Shown here: positions 14,101 to 26,300 of the stretch, one piece after another | Position numbering within the stretch: position 1 is the first letter of the stretch | Layout of the letters: the number at the start of each line of letters is the position of its first letter | NCBI RefSeq assembly: GCF_032854445.1 | Contig: NC_088300.1 | Coordinates: 58,688,984-58,752,983 of the forward strand | DNA: 64,000 bases | Direction of reading: 5' to 3' | Origin: Liolophura sinensis | Lineage: Eukaryota; Mollusca; Polyplacophora; Chitonida; Chitonidae | The notes under the pieces: model-generated | Database searches by the model: none | What the model was told of the DNA's origin: nothing | What the model saw: only the letters and a program-made list of their open reading frames with translations | Made by a program: the position numbers and the translations under genes

Positions 14101-16059
14101 TAAGTGAATTTTAAAAGTTAGGCAGTTCATGTTAAATGATATGCTGTCCTAAATGTGACGGACGGAACAAGTTGGTAGTCTCTTGCTTTACGTAATTTAC
14201 TAATAGTGGTGATATCCAAGGACGATGCTTTAACACAGTCACGCAAACATATATAGATTTATAGTGGGGGGGGGGCGGGGGGCGGATTTGTAGAAAGCGG
14301 CTGAATTGTTCAAAACGAAAGTTGAAAAATTAAGTGTAAATATTTTAGGCTGCAACAATGGTCACTGTGACGCGACCTGACAGAAGTGACGCCATCATTG
14401 AATACATGACATGAAATTGCCTCTCTATATAAGGAGCATGCAATTAACGTACAGCACTGTCCAGTTTGAGGATCTTACGCAAGAGCAAGAACTGTTCAGA
14501 AGGGTATAGTGTCGTAAAGTCACGGCTCTTCTTTGTGTTCCATTTCGTTTAAGACAAGGGTCCCGATATTTAGATAGTTCAGAAGTAACCAAGTGTTGTC
14601 CTCTGCCAAGCCATTTTATACTGTGTGTTTCTTGTTATTTGCATTCCCCTTGGAAATCGAATAGGCTGTTTCTTGTTATTGTCGTATTAAATTGTAAAGT
14701 GAATAAAATGACAATGCATTTGATCTGATCGAGGTATGATACTTTGAAACAGAAAACTGTTTACCTCGTTTCCTGGTTTGATAGCTCATATATGTAATAA
14801 TTTCTTACTGAATCACACCTTTACGTTATTTATATGTATATAGTGCTTTCGTTTGCTTTCTGTTGTTTTTTTTTGTTTATTTTTTTTTTTTTTTTTTTTT
14901 TTTGTTTAATTATGTGTCAAGTATACTGGTGAAACGGGTAATTCTAAAAGGATCCATAGACACAGAAACATGACGTTCGATCAATATGCTTAAAGTTAGA
15001 ACGAAATTGTACAAACTTAGACTGGAAAACCAATCTCCTATAAACTTTTTTTTTCGTTAATGATTCTCTAACACCCAGCACGAAGAAATTGTTATAAAAT
15101 CTGAAGTAAGCAGTGGTCAATATTTTATCAGAAAAAAGTAGCCTTATCCTATGAATGTGGGAGGAATATTTGTCTCCTAGATATGGAAACACGCAAAACT
15201 ATTCCAATCACCGCGTGGAGAAAAAAATCCATCCAAAGTTTATTTCAACCAAAAAGTTTGACCATATACTTTTCTTGACCTTGAATGAAATCCGGGAACA
15301 GTATATGGATAAATATGCAAACCAATTTAATATACAAATGATGTCATCGTGTTAGGTAGCCTGACAACGTGAGGAAAATCAAATTAATGTTGACACGTTT
15401 TATAAATTTCGGCTTCATCTTTCCTCTGTCAAAACATCCATTTCAACGAATAATTGTACATGAGTAAGATATTGTAAAAACGCATTGCTTTTTTGTAAAA
15501 CTCAAAGAAATCCTGTCCTTCCAGCATATTACTGAAACAACAGTGAGTACCCGCATGAAAAGTTCTAATAATAAACCTGAAATAATTTTATTAACGAATA
15601 ATGATTATATAGGTTGGCGGGAAGACCAAAAGTCAAGCTTGACTTTGAAGTGATGAAAGAGTGAGTAGAAAGCGGCACGTGCGCTGAAAAGAGCATGAAC
15701 CGGAACAGTTATAGAGTTAAATTATAACACGCGACCCTCACTGTTCAAAGGCCGATAATCGCAGCGAGCCAGCACTACAACGACCCGAGTTACTGTGAAA
15801 GAGTATTTTTTGTGTGTAGTATTTAGAATGCATTACCGGTATTTATAAAACACATCCCACAATTTCAAACGCCTAATGTAGGGCCCTAACGCATCACCAC
15901 ATTTCTAGATTCACTGGGTTTCATATCCTATGATACCTCCCCTAGAGGTGAAGTGATGCCTGGAATTATGATTTTTGTGAAAAATGACAGGATGTTGACT
16001 AGTATTTAGCCCATCTCTCAGCATAGCGGTAATCGATGTCTTAATCTATTTCGTGCCTC
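11112..16059. other. non-genic stretch
   Basis: No supported exons. A G-run of about 22 bases at 14264-14285 could form a quadruplex. A T-run lies at about 14865-14905. TATATAAG (14426) followed 275 bp later by AATAAA (14702) resembles an LTR-like or short transcription unit, but its ends could not be defined. A cryptic open stretch near 12150-12300 has no matching splice sites. Confidence 0.55.
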
Positions 16060-16069
16060 GTAACTTTCA

Positions 16070-16375
16070 AATGCATTGGCGCGGCTTGTAGCATTTGTTA
16101 GGTCCTGCGTGTTGTGTGACGATTTCAATCAACGTCACAAGTTATTACTGCAAAAACTAGTGTGTCAACGTTATTCCATAAAACGCCTTCACTCCATGTT
16201 TCTTAAGTTTTACAATGAGTATAATTCTCTTGTAAGTAAATATGGACATCTGATTCGTGATTGTGTCTAATTCCACTTAACCCGGGGCTAGGGAGCCATA
16301 GTGTTAAATAAGATCGCCACGTTGAATTTATGAACAGTTGTAATCAAAGCGCAACTGAGATACATATTTTGTTAA
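16070..16375 (+). mobile_element. 3' remnant of a reverse-transcriptase retroelement, copy A
   Basis: Encodes about 64 residues ending at 16270 of the region normally downstream of the RT core: a DDFNQRHKLLLQKL segment, then Y-x-x-KRLHSMFLKFYNEYN. The same segment, decayed, recurs at 17095-17215 next to an RT core, which identifies it. The 3' UTR shares 'CTTAACCCGGGGCTAGG' and 'AACAGTTGTAATCAAAGCGCAACTGAGATAC' with copy B. It is 5'-truncated. Confidence 0.65.
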
Positions 16376-16570
16376 AAACAACGTATATTTTCGTACATTA
16401 TATACTTTCTAAGTTCTTTTTTTGTGATATACGTCATTTTTGGAATCGGCCTTGAATATCGCCGTTAATTCTCTCGGTATTTACTAAAACAGATCACCGT
16501 TACATTAACGTCAGAAGCAATAAGGCTTTCTTTAGTTCTACTTTTTATAAAGGTTACCACTCATGGGGTG

Positions 16571-17610
16571 TTACATTATTTATTGAATTACTTGAATTTC
16601 TCATTAATAACATCTATGTGAAATTCGGGGATACCATTTACCAACAGTGCATAGGTATTCCAATTGGTACCAATTATGCGCCTCTTTTGGCAGACCTATA
16701 CCTGTTTTCATATGAATACGACTATATGCAGAAATTACTTAAAAGTAATATCTTTAAAGCTCGATCCTTTTCATTTACCAAGCGGTATATTGATGATCTA
16801 CTGGCGTTAAATAATCCCCATATTGCTGAAGCGGTGAAGGAAATCTATCCGCCTTCATTGGATTTAAAGGAGACAACAGATAGTTCTGATGGTACATCTT
16901 ATTTGGATCTATATCTGTACAAAGACCAACAAGGTCTCCTTTCACGCCGCCTTTACGACAACAGGGATAATTTCAATATTTCAATAATTTGATATTGTAA
17001 TTATCCTTATTTTGATAGCAATATACCAAAAGGTCCTACATATGGCGTATACATATCTCGCCTTGTAGCATGTCAGATCTTGCGTTAATTGTGATGACTT
17101 AAATCTGCGTCACAAGTTGCTAGTTCAAAAACTAGTTTGTATAGGATACTCCATCAAACGCCTTCATTCTAAGTTTCTCAAATTTTACAATGAGTATAAC
17201 ACTCTCGTTGGCTGGTATGGACAGAGCGTTCGGAATCTCTGGCGATCTGCATTGTGATCAACCACATAGACGGCGCTGTTATCCCTATGTACATATCTAT
17301 CACATACGTGCTATTTAACAACATAGATGGCGCTGGTTGCCTAGTGTAACCGTCTATCTTGTATGTCATGTGTAACATTATAGATGGCGCCTCTTGTAGC
17401 ATGAGATCTTTACATATTAACGGGAAAGACGTAATCGTCCGTTACTTTTGAATCACAATCTGATCGGTTAGGGTCTATAATGCTCGTCATTTTCAAACCG
17501 CTTAACCTGGGCCTAGGGGCCGTAAAGGTAGCCATGCTAATTACATCAGCATGATGCCTTTATAAACAGTTGCAATTAAAGCGCGACTGAGATACTTGTT
17601 TAATTGTTAT
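16571..17610 (+). pseudogene. decayed reverse-transcriptase ORF, Penelope-like (tentative), copy B
   Basis: The open frame from about 16571 to the stop at 16992 carries RT palm-domain motifs: the 'LLEFLINNIYVKFG' region, then 'QQCIGIPIGTNYAPLLADLY', then the catalytic box YIDDLL, then 'SYLDLYLYKD' and 'RLYDNRDNFN'. The frame then breaks, but 'GPTYGVYIS-LV' and the LRHKLLVQKL/KRLHSKFLKFYNEYN segment continue out of frame to about 17215. The N-terminal RT part and any endonuclease are missing or broken. The GIP(M/I)GTN-APLLADL type RT is, from memory, the one in Penelope-like elements; the class is not certain. The element has several stops and frame breaks and is not functional. Confidence 0.7.
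17262..17402. repeat. three diverged copies of a unit containing CATAGATGGCGC
   Basis: ACATAGACGGCGC, ACATAGATGGCGC and TTATAGATGGCGCC recur about 60 bp apart, each followed by a pyrimidine-rich piece and TATGT-CAT. The block interrupts the 3' part of retroelement copy B, since copy A lacks it. Confidence 0.6.
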
Positions 17611-17970
17611 TTGACATGGAACTCATTCACGGACTACGAATTTGAACTTTGATACGGAATTCATGCCTGGAATATTCATTGTCTGCCCGCCATCATTGAA
17701 AACTGATGACCGCTTCTCTCTTGTGTGTTACCGGCTTTATTTCTTATTTGTATAATTTCTTACATACCTTTGTCTTTGGGAGTTAGTGTTAAACGTTATT
17801 TTGGAAATGGATCTTGCGATTATCGACTTGGAACGCCCTTTACGGACTACGAATGGTATATGAATGTCGAACTTGACGCTTATATTGCAATTATCGACCT
17901 GGAACGTCCTTATTGGTTGACGGCTGGTATACGAAAGCCTGTTTCGATGCATACATTCTGGTATGTTTGA
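17611..17970 (+). repeat. interspersed repeat shared with 57.6 kb
   Basis: Contains 'ATTGACCTGGAACGTCC-TATTGGTTGACGGCTG' type sequence that recurs at 57650-57735, and an internal partial duplication (GGAACGCCCTTTACGGACTACGAATGGTATA beside TTCACGGACTACGAATTTGAAC). It directly follows the 3' end of the RT element and may be part of that family. Confidence 0.6.
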
Positions 17971-18552
17971 AGGGAGACAACTTTCACGTCAACGCTTTTC
18001 CTGAGGACAAGCCAACCATTCAGATTGCCCTCCCTTGATAAGACGTTAGTCAAAACTCCCTGTTCTGCCAGTCAATATCATAAATCTTGACGTATATCTT
18101 CATATTTTCCGAAGAAATGTATTACCAGTGGTTTGCACCGTATGTACAGAATTGTATCAGATTAGTGGGTGTCATTTCAAAACGGATTTTATAAGCACTG
18201 CAATAAGCACTGCAGTATTACCGGTGCTGTTATTTGGGATTTCCAATTTCCGAATATTTTCAGTAGATTCTATTGCAAATTTTCCATACTAGAACCTGCG
18301 CTACATAGTCAGAAGAGTAAATCCCAAATTACGATAACACTGTTGTGAAATGGTATATGACGGCAAAAGAACCAGCTACCATTAATAGTGTGTACATCAG
18401 TTACACTTTTTGACAATTCTTCTGTACCTATAGTTGCTGTAAACTTAATTATTGTGAGATGACCAAGGATCAGAGAAGTAAGACAAGGGAAATTAAATGT
18501 CTTTGAAATATTTTGTGGAGTTGTTGGTAAAAGCAAAACACATTTTTGTCAT

Positions 18553-18910
18553 TTTTTTAAGTTGTGTACAATAAGAAAGCATAAGATAGCCACAGAATTT
18601 CCAATAAGTTGTACTTAATGAAACCTCAATATAGCCATTAAACTTTGCCGCGTTTTGTGTAATGACAAATCATAAGATAGTGTTGTCGAGTTTAGCGCAA
18701 TAAGAAACCACAAGGTAGCAAAAGAATTTTGTCAAGTTATGGACGACAACAAAGCAAAAGATAGTTTTGTCAAGTTTAGCGCAGTAAGAATGCACAAGAC
18801 AGCCATAGAATTTTGTCACGTTGTAGACAATGACAAAGTACAAGTAGCTAACAAAGTACAATAACAAAGCATAATATAACCACAGAAGTTTGCCGAGTTT
18901 CCCTCCAAAA
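18553..18910. repeat. degenerate tandem repeat, 84-bp unit with 42-bp half-units
   Basis: AGATAG(T/C)-TTGTC(A/G)AGTTTAGCGCA recurs at 18675 and 18759 (84 bp). Intervening half-units carry CACAAG-(T/A)AGC--AAGAATTTTGTCA-GTT. Outer copies are strongly decayed. Confidence 0.6.
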
Positions 18911-20364
18911 GCAAACGACAAAGAACACATTTGCACCTTTGTTTATGTTCACAAAAAACGTTGACTTGTCAGTGAGATATACAATACAATAATGTTAGGA
19001 CAAAACACAAGCCATCTAAAACAGTATCGACCACTCAACCTTTTTCTAAATATGAATATAAACATATACTAACGTAATATAATTTCATTACCAAGCTACG
19101 TCCACGTGCTATCAAATATTCACAATAACGAAGTACATTTGAATCTGACCACAGGCCTTCTCCCATTACATTGTTTGCATGCTATTGTTTATTAAATTGT
19201 GTTATGACAACACTGCATTTTGACTAATTCTAGGACCAGTCACGGTTAACAAATTGCAGTTAACATCATTGCATTTATTAACAAAGCTTTGCTCAAGCCG
19301 TGGTGGTATATAGGTTGCCACTATTTAAGCCTTTATATGAACAGTTAAAATTATACCTTAATTTGTCAACTATCACACTGTCGCCGCTTCATTGTTTTTA
19401 ATCTTTATGCTGTTGTGTTTTACACAACAGCATAAAGAAGAAAACACTTGTTCTTGAAAACAGAATGCCTTGATCTCATCAACAAAAAAATCCCCCAAAA
19501 TTTACTCGTGTGCGGGCCAAAACAGCAACAATTTCCGAGTCTTAAGCATGTTTAATTTTCCGCAATAAAAAAATCCAGAATCAAATACACCAGACAGGTT
19601 TTGTCAATGTGCGTGTCTGAATCATGGTAAAGAGTCTTGTTGTTACCTCAACCATTCAACGTCGATGGGTAATGTGAATGTTGACAAAATGGCGGTTACA
19701 TCAGATGTCGCACCATTTTGGGGGTCGCATGACCTCAAACATGTCATTGTTTCGCCGTTTGAATCTTCACTATGAACAGAGAGCAGACGTTGTCCGTGCG
19801 GGGGTACCTTATAATCTAATTTCTTTGACGATCAGTCTAAAAAGGCTGCTTTCGACAGCGAAAGTTGCCCATGCGCGTTGAGTTTTAGATTCTTTACAGG
19901 CTTAATCCTGATATGCAAAATACGACACTTGTTTCAGTTTAACATAACTACAGGAATTTTAATTGTTAACTGTTTGTAACGTAATTACACAATCTTCCAT
20001 CAGGGCAGAGTCAACACAAGCCCGTATAGTTTAGCAAACAGGTGAAGGAAGGGGTGGGGATTTTAAAGCCCTCATTAATAAAAACAACATTTGCTTACAT
20101 TTACCCCCAAAACCAATGCGGCCAAAATGAAGCGATAAACAGTCGTATACGTATCCATGAGCAGCACATAATCAGTAATATCAGTATGTCAAGAATCGGT
20201 TAATTCCTTTTTTTTAAAGAATTATCTGTTTGATGTCCACATAATTAACTATGGAATGTAAAGTGCCATAAGCCTTTGAGTAAATCATACTGAATGTATA
20301 ATAACTCTTCACGTTTAAAACTCTAATCCGAAAACAAAAGTATAAATACAACTTGTCTAGGTAA
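18911..20364. other. non-genic stretch, probable 3' flank of the METTL24-like gene
   Basis: Apart from the hairpin at 19402-19438 there is no recognisable feature. Part of it may be the 3' UTR of the minus-strand gene that ends at 20365. The nearest minus-strand AATAAA is at 19274-19279, which would imply a UTR of about 1.1 kb. Confidence 0.45.
19402..19438. repeat. perfect 17-bp inverted repeat, 3-nt loop
   Basis: TCTTTATGCTGTTGTGT and its exact reverse complement flank TTT. No T-run follows in either direction as a terminator would need, and no gene is adjacent. Its function is unknown; it could be a cruciform-prone spot or the end of a small inverted element. Confidence 0.9.
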
Positions 20365-23300
20365 TCACGCGAACCCTGCACAAGATGGTATTTTCATGAG
20401 ATGAATTTCGTAACAGTTTGTTTTCGGGGGTTTTACTGTGCCAGATTCAAATTTTGCAGCACAGGGTGGGTTTTTGTGGGCATAAAATATTCTAAAGCCT
20501 AAAGACCTAACAGATCTGAGAGTGGTCAGTTGTTCTATCAGCATGGATTTGTTGTAGTGGAGCAGACCATGCAGCTCAACAAGCAACTGGCCGACGTTCT
20601 CTAGCGATCCATCCGCCACAGCCGTCTTCAGTGTTGGCCATTCGCAGTGTTCAATGTCCATCTTCATAACATCCACGTGTCGCTAAAATACATACAAAAT
20701 AGAAGAAATCAAAATGTAATAGCCGATGCGGATAGAGAATCTTCAGTTTAACCTCTCCGTATGGTTTTCTCATAAATCCACTTTATATAAAGGGGTGAGA
20801 AATTATTCAACCTTTCATGTTACATAAAAGTGTAATATGGAGTCCAGTGATTCTAACATTCAACATTTTCGATATTTTTAAAAGCAAAAAAACGTAGCTT
20901 GCCATGCACAAATTAAACAGTGAACCCCGGTATTTACTTCTATCCTAACATACCATTAGGAAATAATACAGCTTTAAATTTTTTTTTAAAAAATGCAGGA
21001 CTTTAAACATTCTTGGTCCTCTTCTTGCATCTTCCCAGCCAGTCAGCAAGGTTGATATTGTGCTATAGGCTTCGTAATCACCCTTTTTTCACAGTACACA
21101 TGGAAGTCTTCAGGAACCGAGTCGTCCTTTACAAATGTGTATTTCGTTTTTGGTTTGTTTTTTTTTTTTTGGTTTTTTGAAGCAAATGTTCGGATCCAGT
21201 TCATTCCTTGACACAACATTAAAAGACAACTATAAGCAGTGCTGAGAACGGTGTTAATGTGCTTTTATCGAACACGCAGCGTAAAGTTACTGTTCTGTCG
21301 GTGATAGCGAAAGAGCTTGAACAGCCAATGTATAGCCTATGTTGTTATTTCGTCGCTAATTTCTGTCATGCCTATTTTACCTCAGAATGACTTTTCCGCC
21401 GAAAACCTTCAACATGTCGATGCGTAGAGCTCACACTTCTTCCACGTTTACTGTGAAATACATTTATTCTTTTCACCGTATACAACCAATTTCCAATGTC
21501 ATGCTGTTTCGAACTCCTGTCAGTTTTATTAACTAAGGTGCCTGTCGCCCCATGTAAAGCGGAACCTGATTGGGCAGTGCATATTTATGAAGGAAAGCTT
21601 AGGGCTTTTTAGAGTTTATATGGCTCAGTAAATCAAATCAGATAATGTTGGACATTGCTAGCTTGATTAAATGAAGATATCTTTTGTTAATATTTAGGTG
21701 TCTGGGATTGTGTTGTTATTGTTTTGGGCAAGTTCATTCCCTTGACAACGGTGTGAATGTGTATAGTACCAAACAATCAATAGCAACAAACCTGCTGATT
21801 CTTTAGCCTGAGAGTTCGACTCATGCATTTTGGCACCTTCCAAAGAGATGCACCTACGATGGCCTACTAATTTGGACTCTTCGTAATAAAGGTTGCATAC
21901 CTTACGGTCATAATTGTTTGCTGACTGTTTCAAAATATAAACAACTCACTCACTGTTGTCAAAATGTAATATCGTAATAATTGGACAAGATGTCAAGGTT
22001 AATGAAAGTATAAGTTAAGATATTCAAATAGAAAAAAAGACGTTCGAAAACTTCCCACTCCTATTTTCTCTTCATTGGAATCGCCCACTCTCACACCCGG
22101 ACTGGTAAGAGTGTATACTTAAAGGAATGAATTCAAAAATGCAACACATAGGCAACATTTCTTTTGAAATTGATGTGTCAAAAATAAAGTTTTGATGTTT
22201 GCATCGTCCTCAAACAGTGGGTGTGTTGGTTTACCCGGCATATATTCAAGGCATCTTACTCTTTTCATCGACTAAACACTCTTGGCGTACAAGAAAAGTA
22301 TTAAATCCGTGACTGAATATCGTAAACCTTTAATTTATTTATTTATTTATTTCATTGGTCTTTCACGCTTATATGACGGCGACCAGCACTATGGTGGAAG
22401 GAAACGGGGCGGAGAGCCCAGTGGAAACTCAAGACCATCCTCAGGATGCTGCAGGCCTTCCCACTTAGGGCTGGAGAGGAAGCCAGCGTGAGCTGGACTT
22501 GAACTCACTGCGGCCGCATTGTTGAGAGGCTACTGGGTCATTACGCTGCGCCAGCGCGCTAACCAATTGAGCCACGGCGGTCCTCGTAAACCTTTAAAGT
22601 TAACAACCTGGCCAACATGTAAATCAATTTATTTTTTCGGAAAAATAGCAAAGCTGTAAAATTTTGAAGAAAGGAATCGCCCGATTGTTAATGACGAGGA
22701 CGGCAACTGTGTATTCAGTGTTTTCAGCTTGACCACACTTTGATCACAATTGCTTTAATTAGTAAATGTTTTAGGGGTATGTTACAATGATAAATGTAAG
22801 TCTGTATCAATGAAAATGTCTTGTAGTATTCATGCCTTGAATACTAAGTTCATCAAGACTAAAAAATTCATTTAAATGTACCGATAGTTTGTTAAACGAA
22901 ATCCATAAACGAATCATATCAATAAGCTGTTGTTTCTTTATCTGCTTTGCATAGCCCTTATAAAGCATATCATTACAGAGGCCGAAATACACCGTTATAA
23001 AGGGATTGAAGCCGTTCAGACTTGAACCCATATTGTATCTGTTCGGATTATTATTATTCTCAATAAAATTGCTCAGCTTAAGTTTTTTGAGCTTGTTTTA
23101 AGGAAACGGCTAATTGAACATATATGAAACTGTTTTAGGTTAGTGCCTGAATTTCTGGCCCCAGTTGTTCGTAAGTGAATTAACTAATAGTGGTATCGAG
23201 TCATATTTTATATTTAAAATTTTTGTCAAACTCAGCAGACCAAGCAGTTCTCCAAAGACAAAGTATAACAGCAGCAGTTTTAGTTCATATTTAATATACT

Positions 23301-26300
23301 TGTGCACAATTTCTTTAAGGCTGAGTTCAAAATTGAAGACTTGGTTTAAAGTTAAATCTGGTATTAAGACTTAAACCAGTTTTGAACAACGGGGCCCTAA
23401 ACCCTAACTTTTGGAAACTTTTCATCACGTAACATGTTGCAATTGTAGAAAATGAACAAAAAAATGCATGAGCACTTTCTCGGTTGGAAAATGTACAAGC
23501 TCGCTATTGAGTGAAAATGTCATGTGACCAAAAAACTCTTTCATTTTGGACAAAAATGTCTACACTGTTGAAAATTTCACTGTGGGAAAGTCTATCTGTT
23601 GCAGTTTTGGACACTGATTTCAAACATCCAGTTTTTGCAAAAGTGGAAGTGACATCCTCGAAACAGAAAGTGGATATTTCTCCTTAACAAATAAAGCTAG
23701 TGACGCAGTCTTTAGGCACAACATCATCCTAATGCAAAGAGATGAACTTAATCTAACCAGAAGTGACTTTTGCAAACCGGAAGTAGGACATTCCAAAAAA
23801 AATCGCACTTTTTGCATATTTCAAAACTGAAAATCTTCTGCAACTAAAACGGCAAAACAGAAATGGCTAAAACTTTGGTATGTAGCCGAAACAGAGATAG
23901 ATTTAGCGAGTAAAACTTCTTCAGAACCCCTCGTCCGATTCATTTGAAATTTAGTACACGTAACAAGCGTTCCATAGATGCTATGTGGAATGAAAACAAT
24001 ACAGTGTCTGTCCAAATAAAGAATTAGCTTATACTGCGAAAGTGATGTCAGGTGAAAACGAAAGATTTCAATTTGAAGGGTCCTGATCACGAAACTGCTT
24101 TTTCGTGCGATACATACTTTTGTCGCAAAATGCGATCCATGTGCGAAAAAGCGCAATTTCTCCGATATTTCCAGGTCACATAGAGCTGCAAACCTGAAAA
24201 TCGTTGAGTAAAAAGGGCTATAGATGTAATGTATGCATGCTGAAAATCGTTGAATTGTGTTGGAAAACACAGGACTTGTCCATCAGAAATTGTCAAAAGG
24301 GTGATTTACTACATTTGGCATTTACATGTATGTGATATAAAGTGTACAAACAATGTACACTAAGAAGAATGCGCTTTTTAATTGAGTTGTTGGGATCCCA
24401 ATGCATAGACACCATTCAAGCATAGCCGGGAAATACCGGCTTGAACACCAGACTCGCTACTTTAGCAGCTGTATTTATTTATGATTTTGTTACTTTTCCT
24501 TTTGGCTCTCACTTGGGTATAAAGTTTTCATCTGGATGGAAACAAATCATCAGAGCGGAAACGGTTTTTACCTGTGTGACGACAGTTCTCCTTTAGATGT
24601 AAACAGTATTTACCTGAGTTAAAACAGTTCTTCTCTAGGTGGAATCGTTTTACCATAGTGAAACAGTTCACACTTGGTGAAAACAGTCTTTAACTTAAAT
24701 GGAAACTGTGGAAACATTTTCAACTACATGGGGACAGTTCTCTCCTGGATGGAAATAGATTTTACCTGATTGGAAAAAGCACTCCCTTGGACGGAAACCT
24801 TTCGGCTCGATTGAAGACCACATTAAATTTTACAAAACTTTTGCAAAATAAGAAATTATATGCCGTATCTACATTGGTCAAGTTATATTAGGATGTATGA
24901 TGCTGTAGTTTGCCTAACAAAAACTCGAAAAAATGCATAAGGGCACCTGTGAATGTCCTAAGTCCTCCCGAATCTTGGAGAGCTTATTAACTGGCCAAGT
25001 CGGTACTTCTCCAGGCACCTTCACCGGCCACGTCTCAAATATCTTTGTGTTTTCTCCGTGCACTCCCAGGCGGTAAAACATCACATTTTTGTTTCTGCGG
25101 GATGTGTTCGTCTTCATGCTAAAAAACAAACGGCAATTCTAAATTCTCGTCGCGTTATCTTACACTTGTCTTGTTTTTCTGATGTTTTAGTTTCATAACA
25201 CAGAATGTTTGTTATTCCTGACATGTGCGTGTAATAACAGAGCTCAGCTTCATACGATATGAATGGATATAGAGAATGATGACACTAGATTTACTGCTCC
25301 TTGGAATTCTCCTGTGTGGTCATGACAGTGGACGATTCGGAACATAATTTTAATGCTACTGGTTAAAAAAAAAAACACCCTCCCTCAGCCACCCTCCTGA
25401 ACTTGTATCCTAAATGTGCTCAATCATACAATACTTCAAAGAAAAAATAATGCAATGTTCATTTATAGACGTAAGAAAAAATGACACGAAAATTTTATAT
25501 ATAATTGACATCAAATAAATATAAAAATCACACACAGTTATGTGAATACCATGCTTACCTTGGATCAAAAGAATGAACTTCGCATCCATAGTTGTCACCT
25601 ATCATGTCATCGAAACTAAAGTCATAGTTTATTCTAAAATAAAAATGGAAACGATGAACAGTGTCATGCAGTATGCATGTATAAGATTACGCCGTAATAT
25701 CATTATTGTTATTTGGCGAACTTTGGCGAAGATATTTCGAAAAATTTCTATATAAGCTACTTTATATTTATAAACATGTCCACTTCCAAATGTATATATA
25801 CAAGAAAGACATGTATATGAGTTCTGAAAATTCAGCGCAAACTGAAATATCTTCCAAAATGACAAGAAAATCTGCTAAATAATATAAAACTTACACTTCC
25901 GCGAACTCGTGCACGTGACACACTAAGGCTAAAACATCCACCATGATAACACTGGCTACGATTACATGATCAAGAAAAAAAAAACTTGCACAACTGTCTT
26001 GGGTGACGGAGCTATAACTGGCTCCATACCGCCAAACCTATGCTGGTTACATGTAAGACAGAAACAATTGCTGTACGACATATTTCGTATAAAGTACCGA
26101 AGTATATAGTATACTGCTCAATCTTGCGGAAAGAGAACTAGCTGTGACAATGAGTCACACAGAGGTTTTTGGTTCCGAGGCCATGTAACAACTTACTCCT
26201 TAATAACGACTGGTTATTGGTGAGATTGGTCTCTGTCCATTTACAGTATTAAATATATCATTCGCAAATCTCCAGTAGAGTTGAATGACAAGGAGTGAAA

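Noticed and set aside
14264-14285. G-run (also at 28290-28325 and 34067-34081) as functional quadruplexes
   Set aside because: Simple homopolymer-like runs in non-genic or intronic sequence with no positional link to a gene element.
23821-24270. 149-codon minus-strand ORF in METTL24-like intron 5
   Set aside because: No recognisable motif, splice context or composition. It lies inside an intron of a gene on the same strand.
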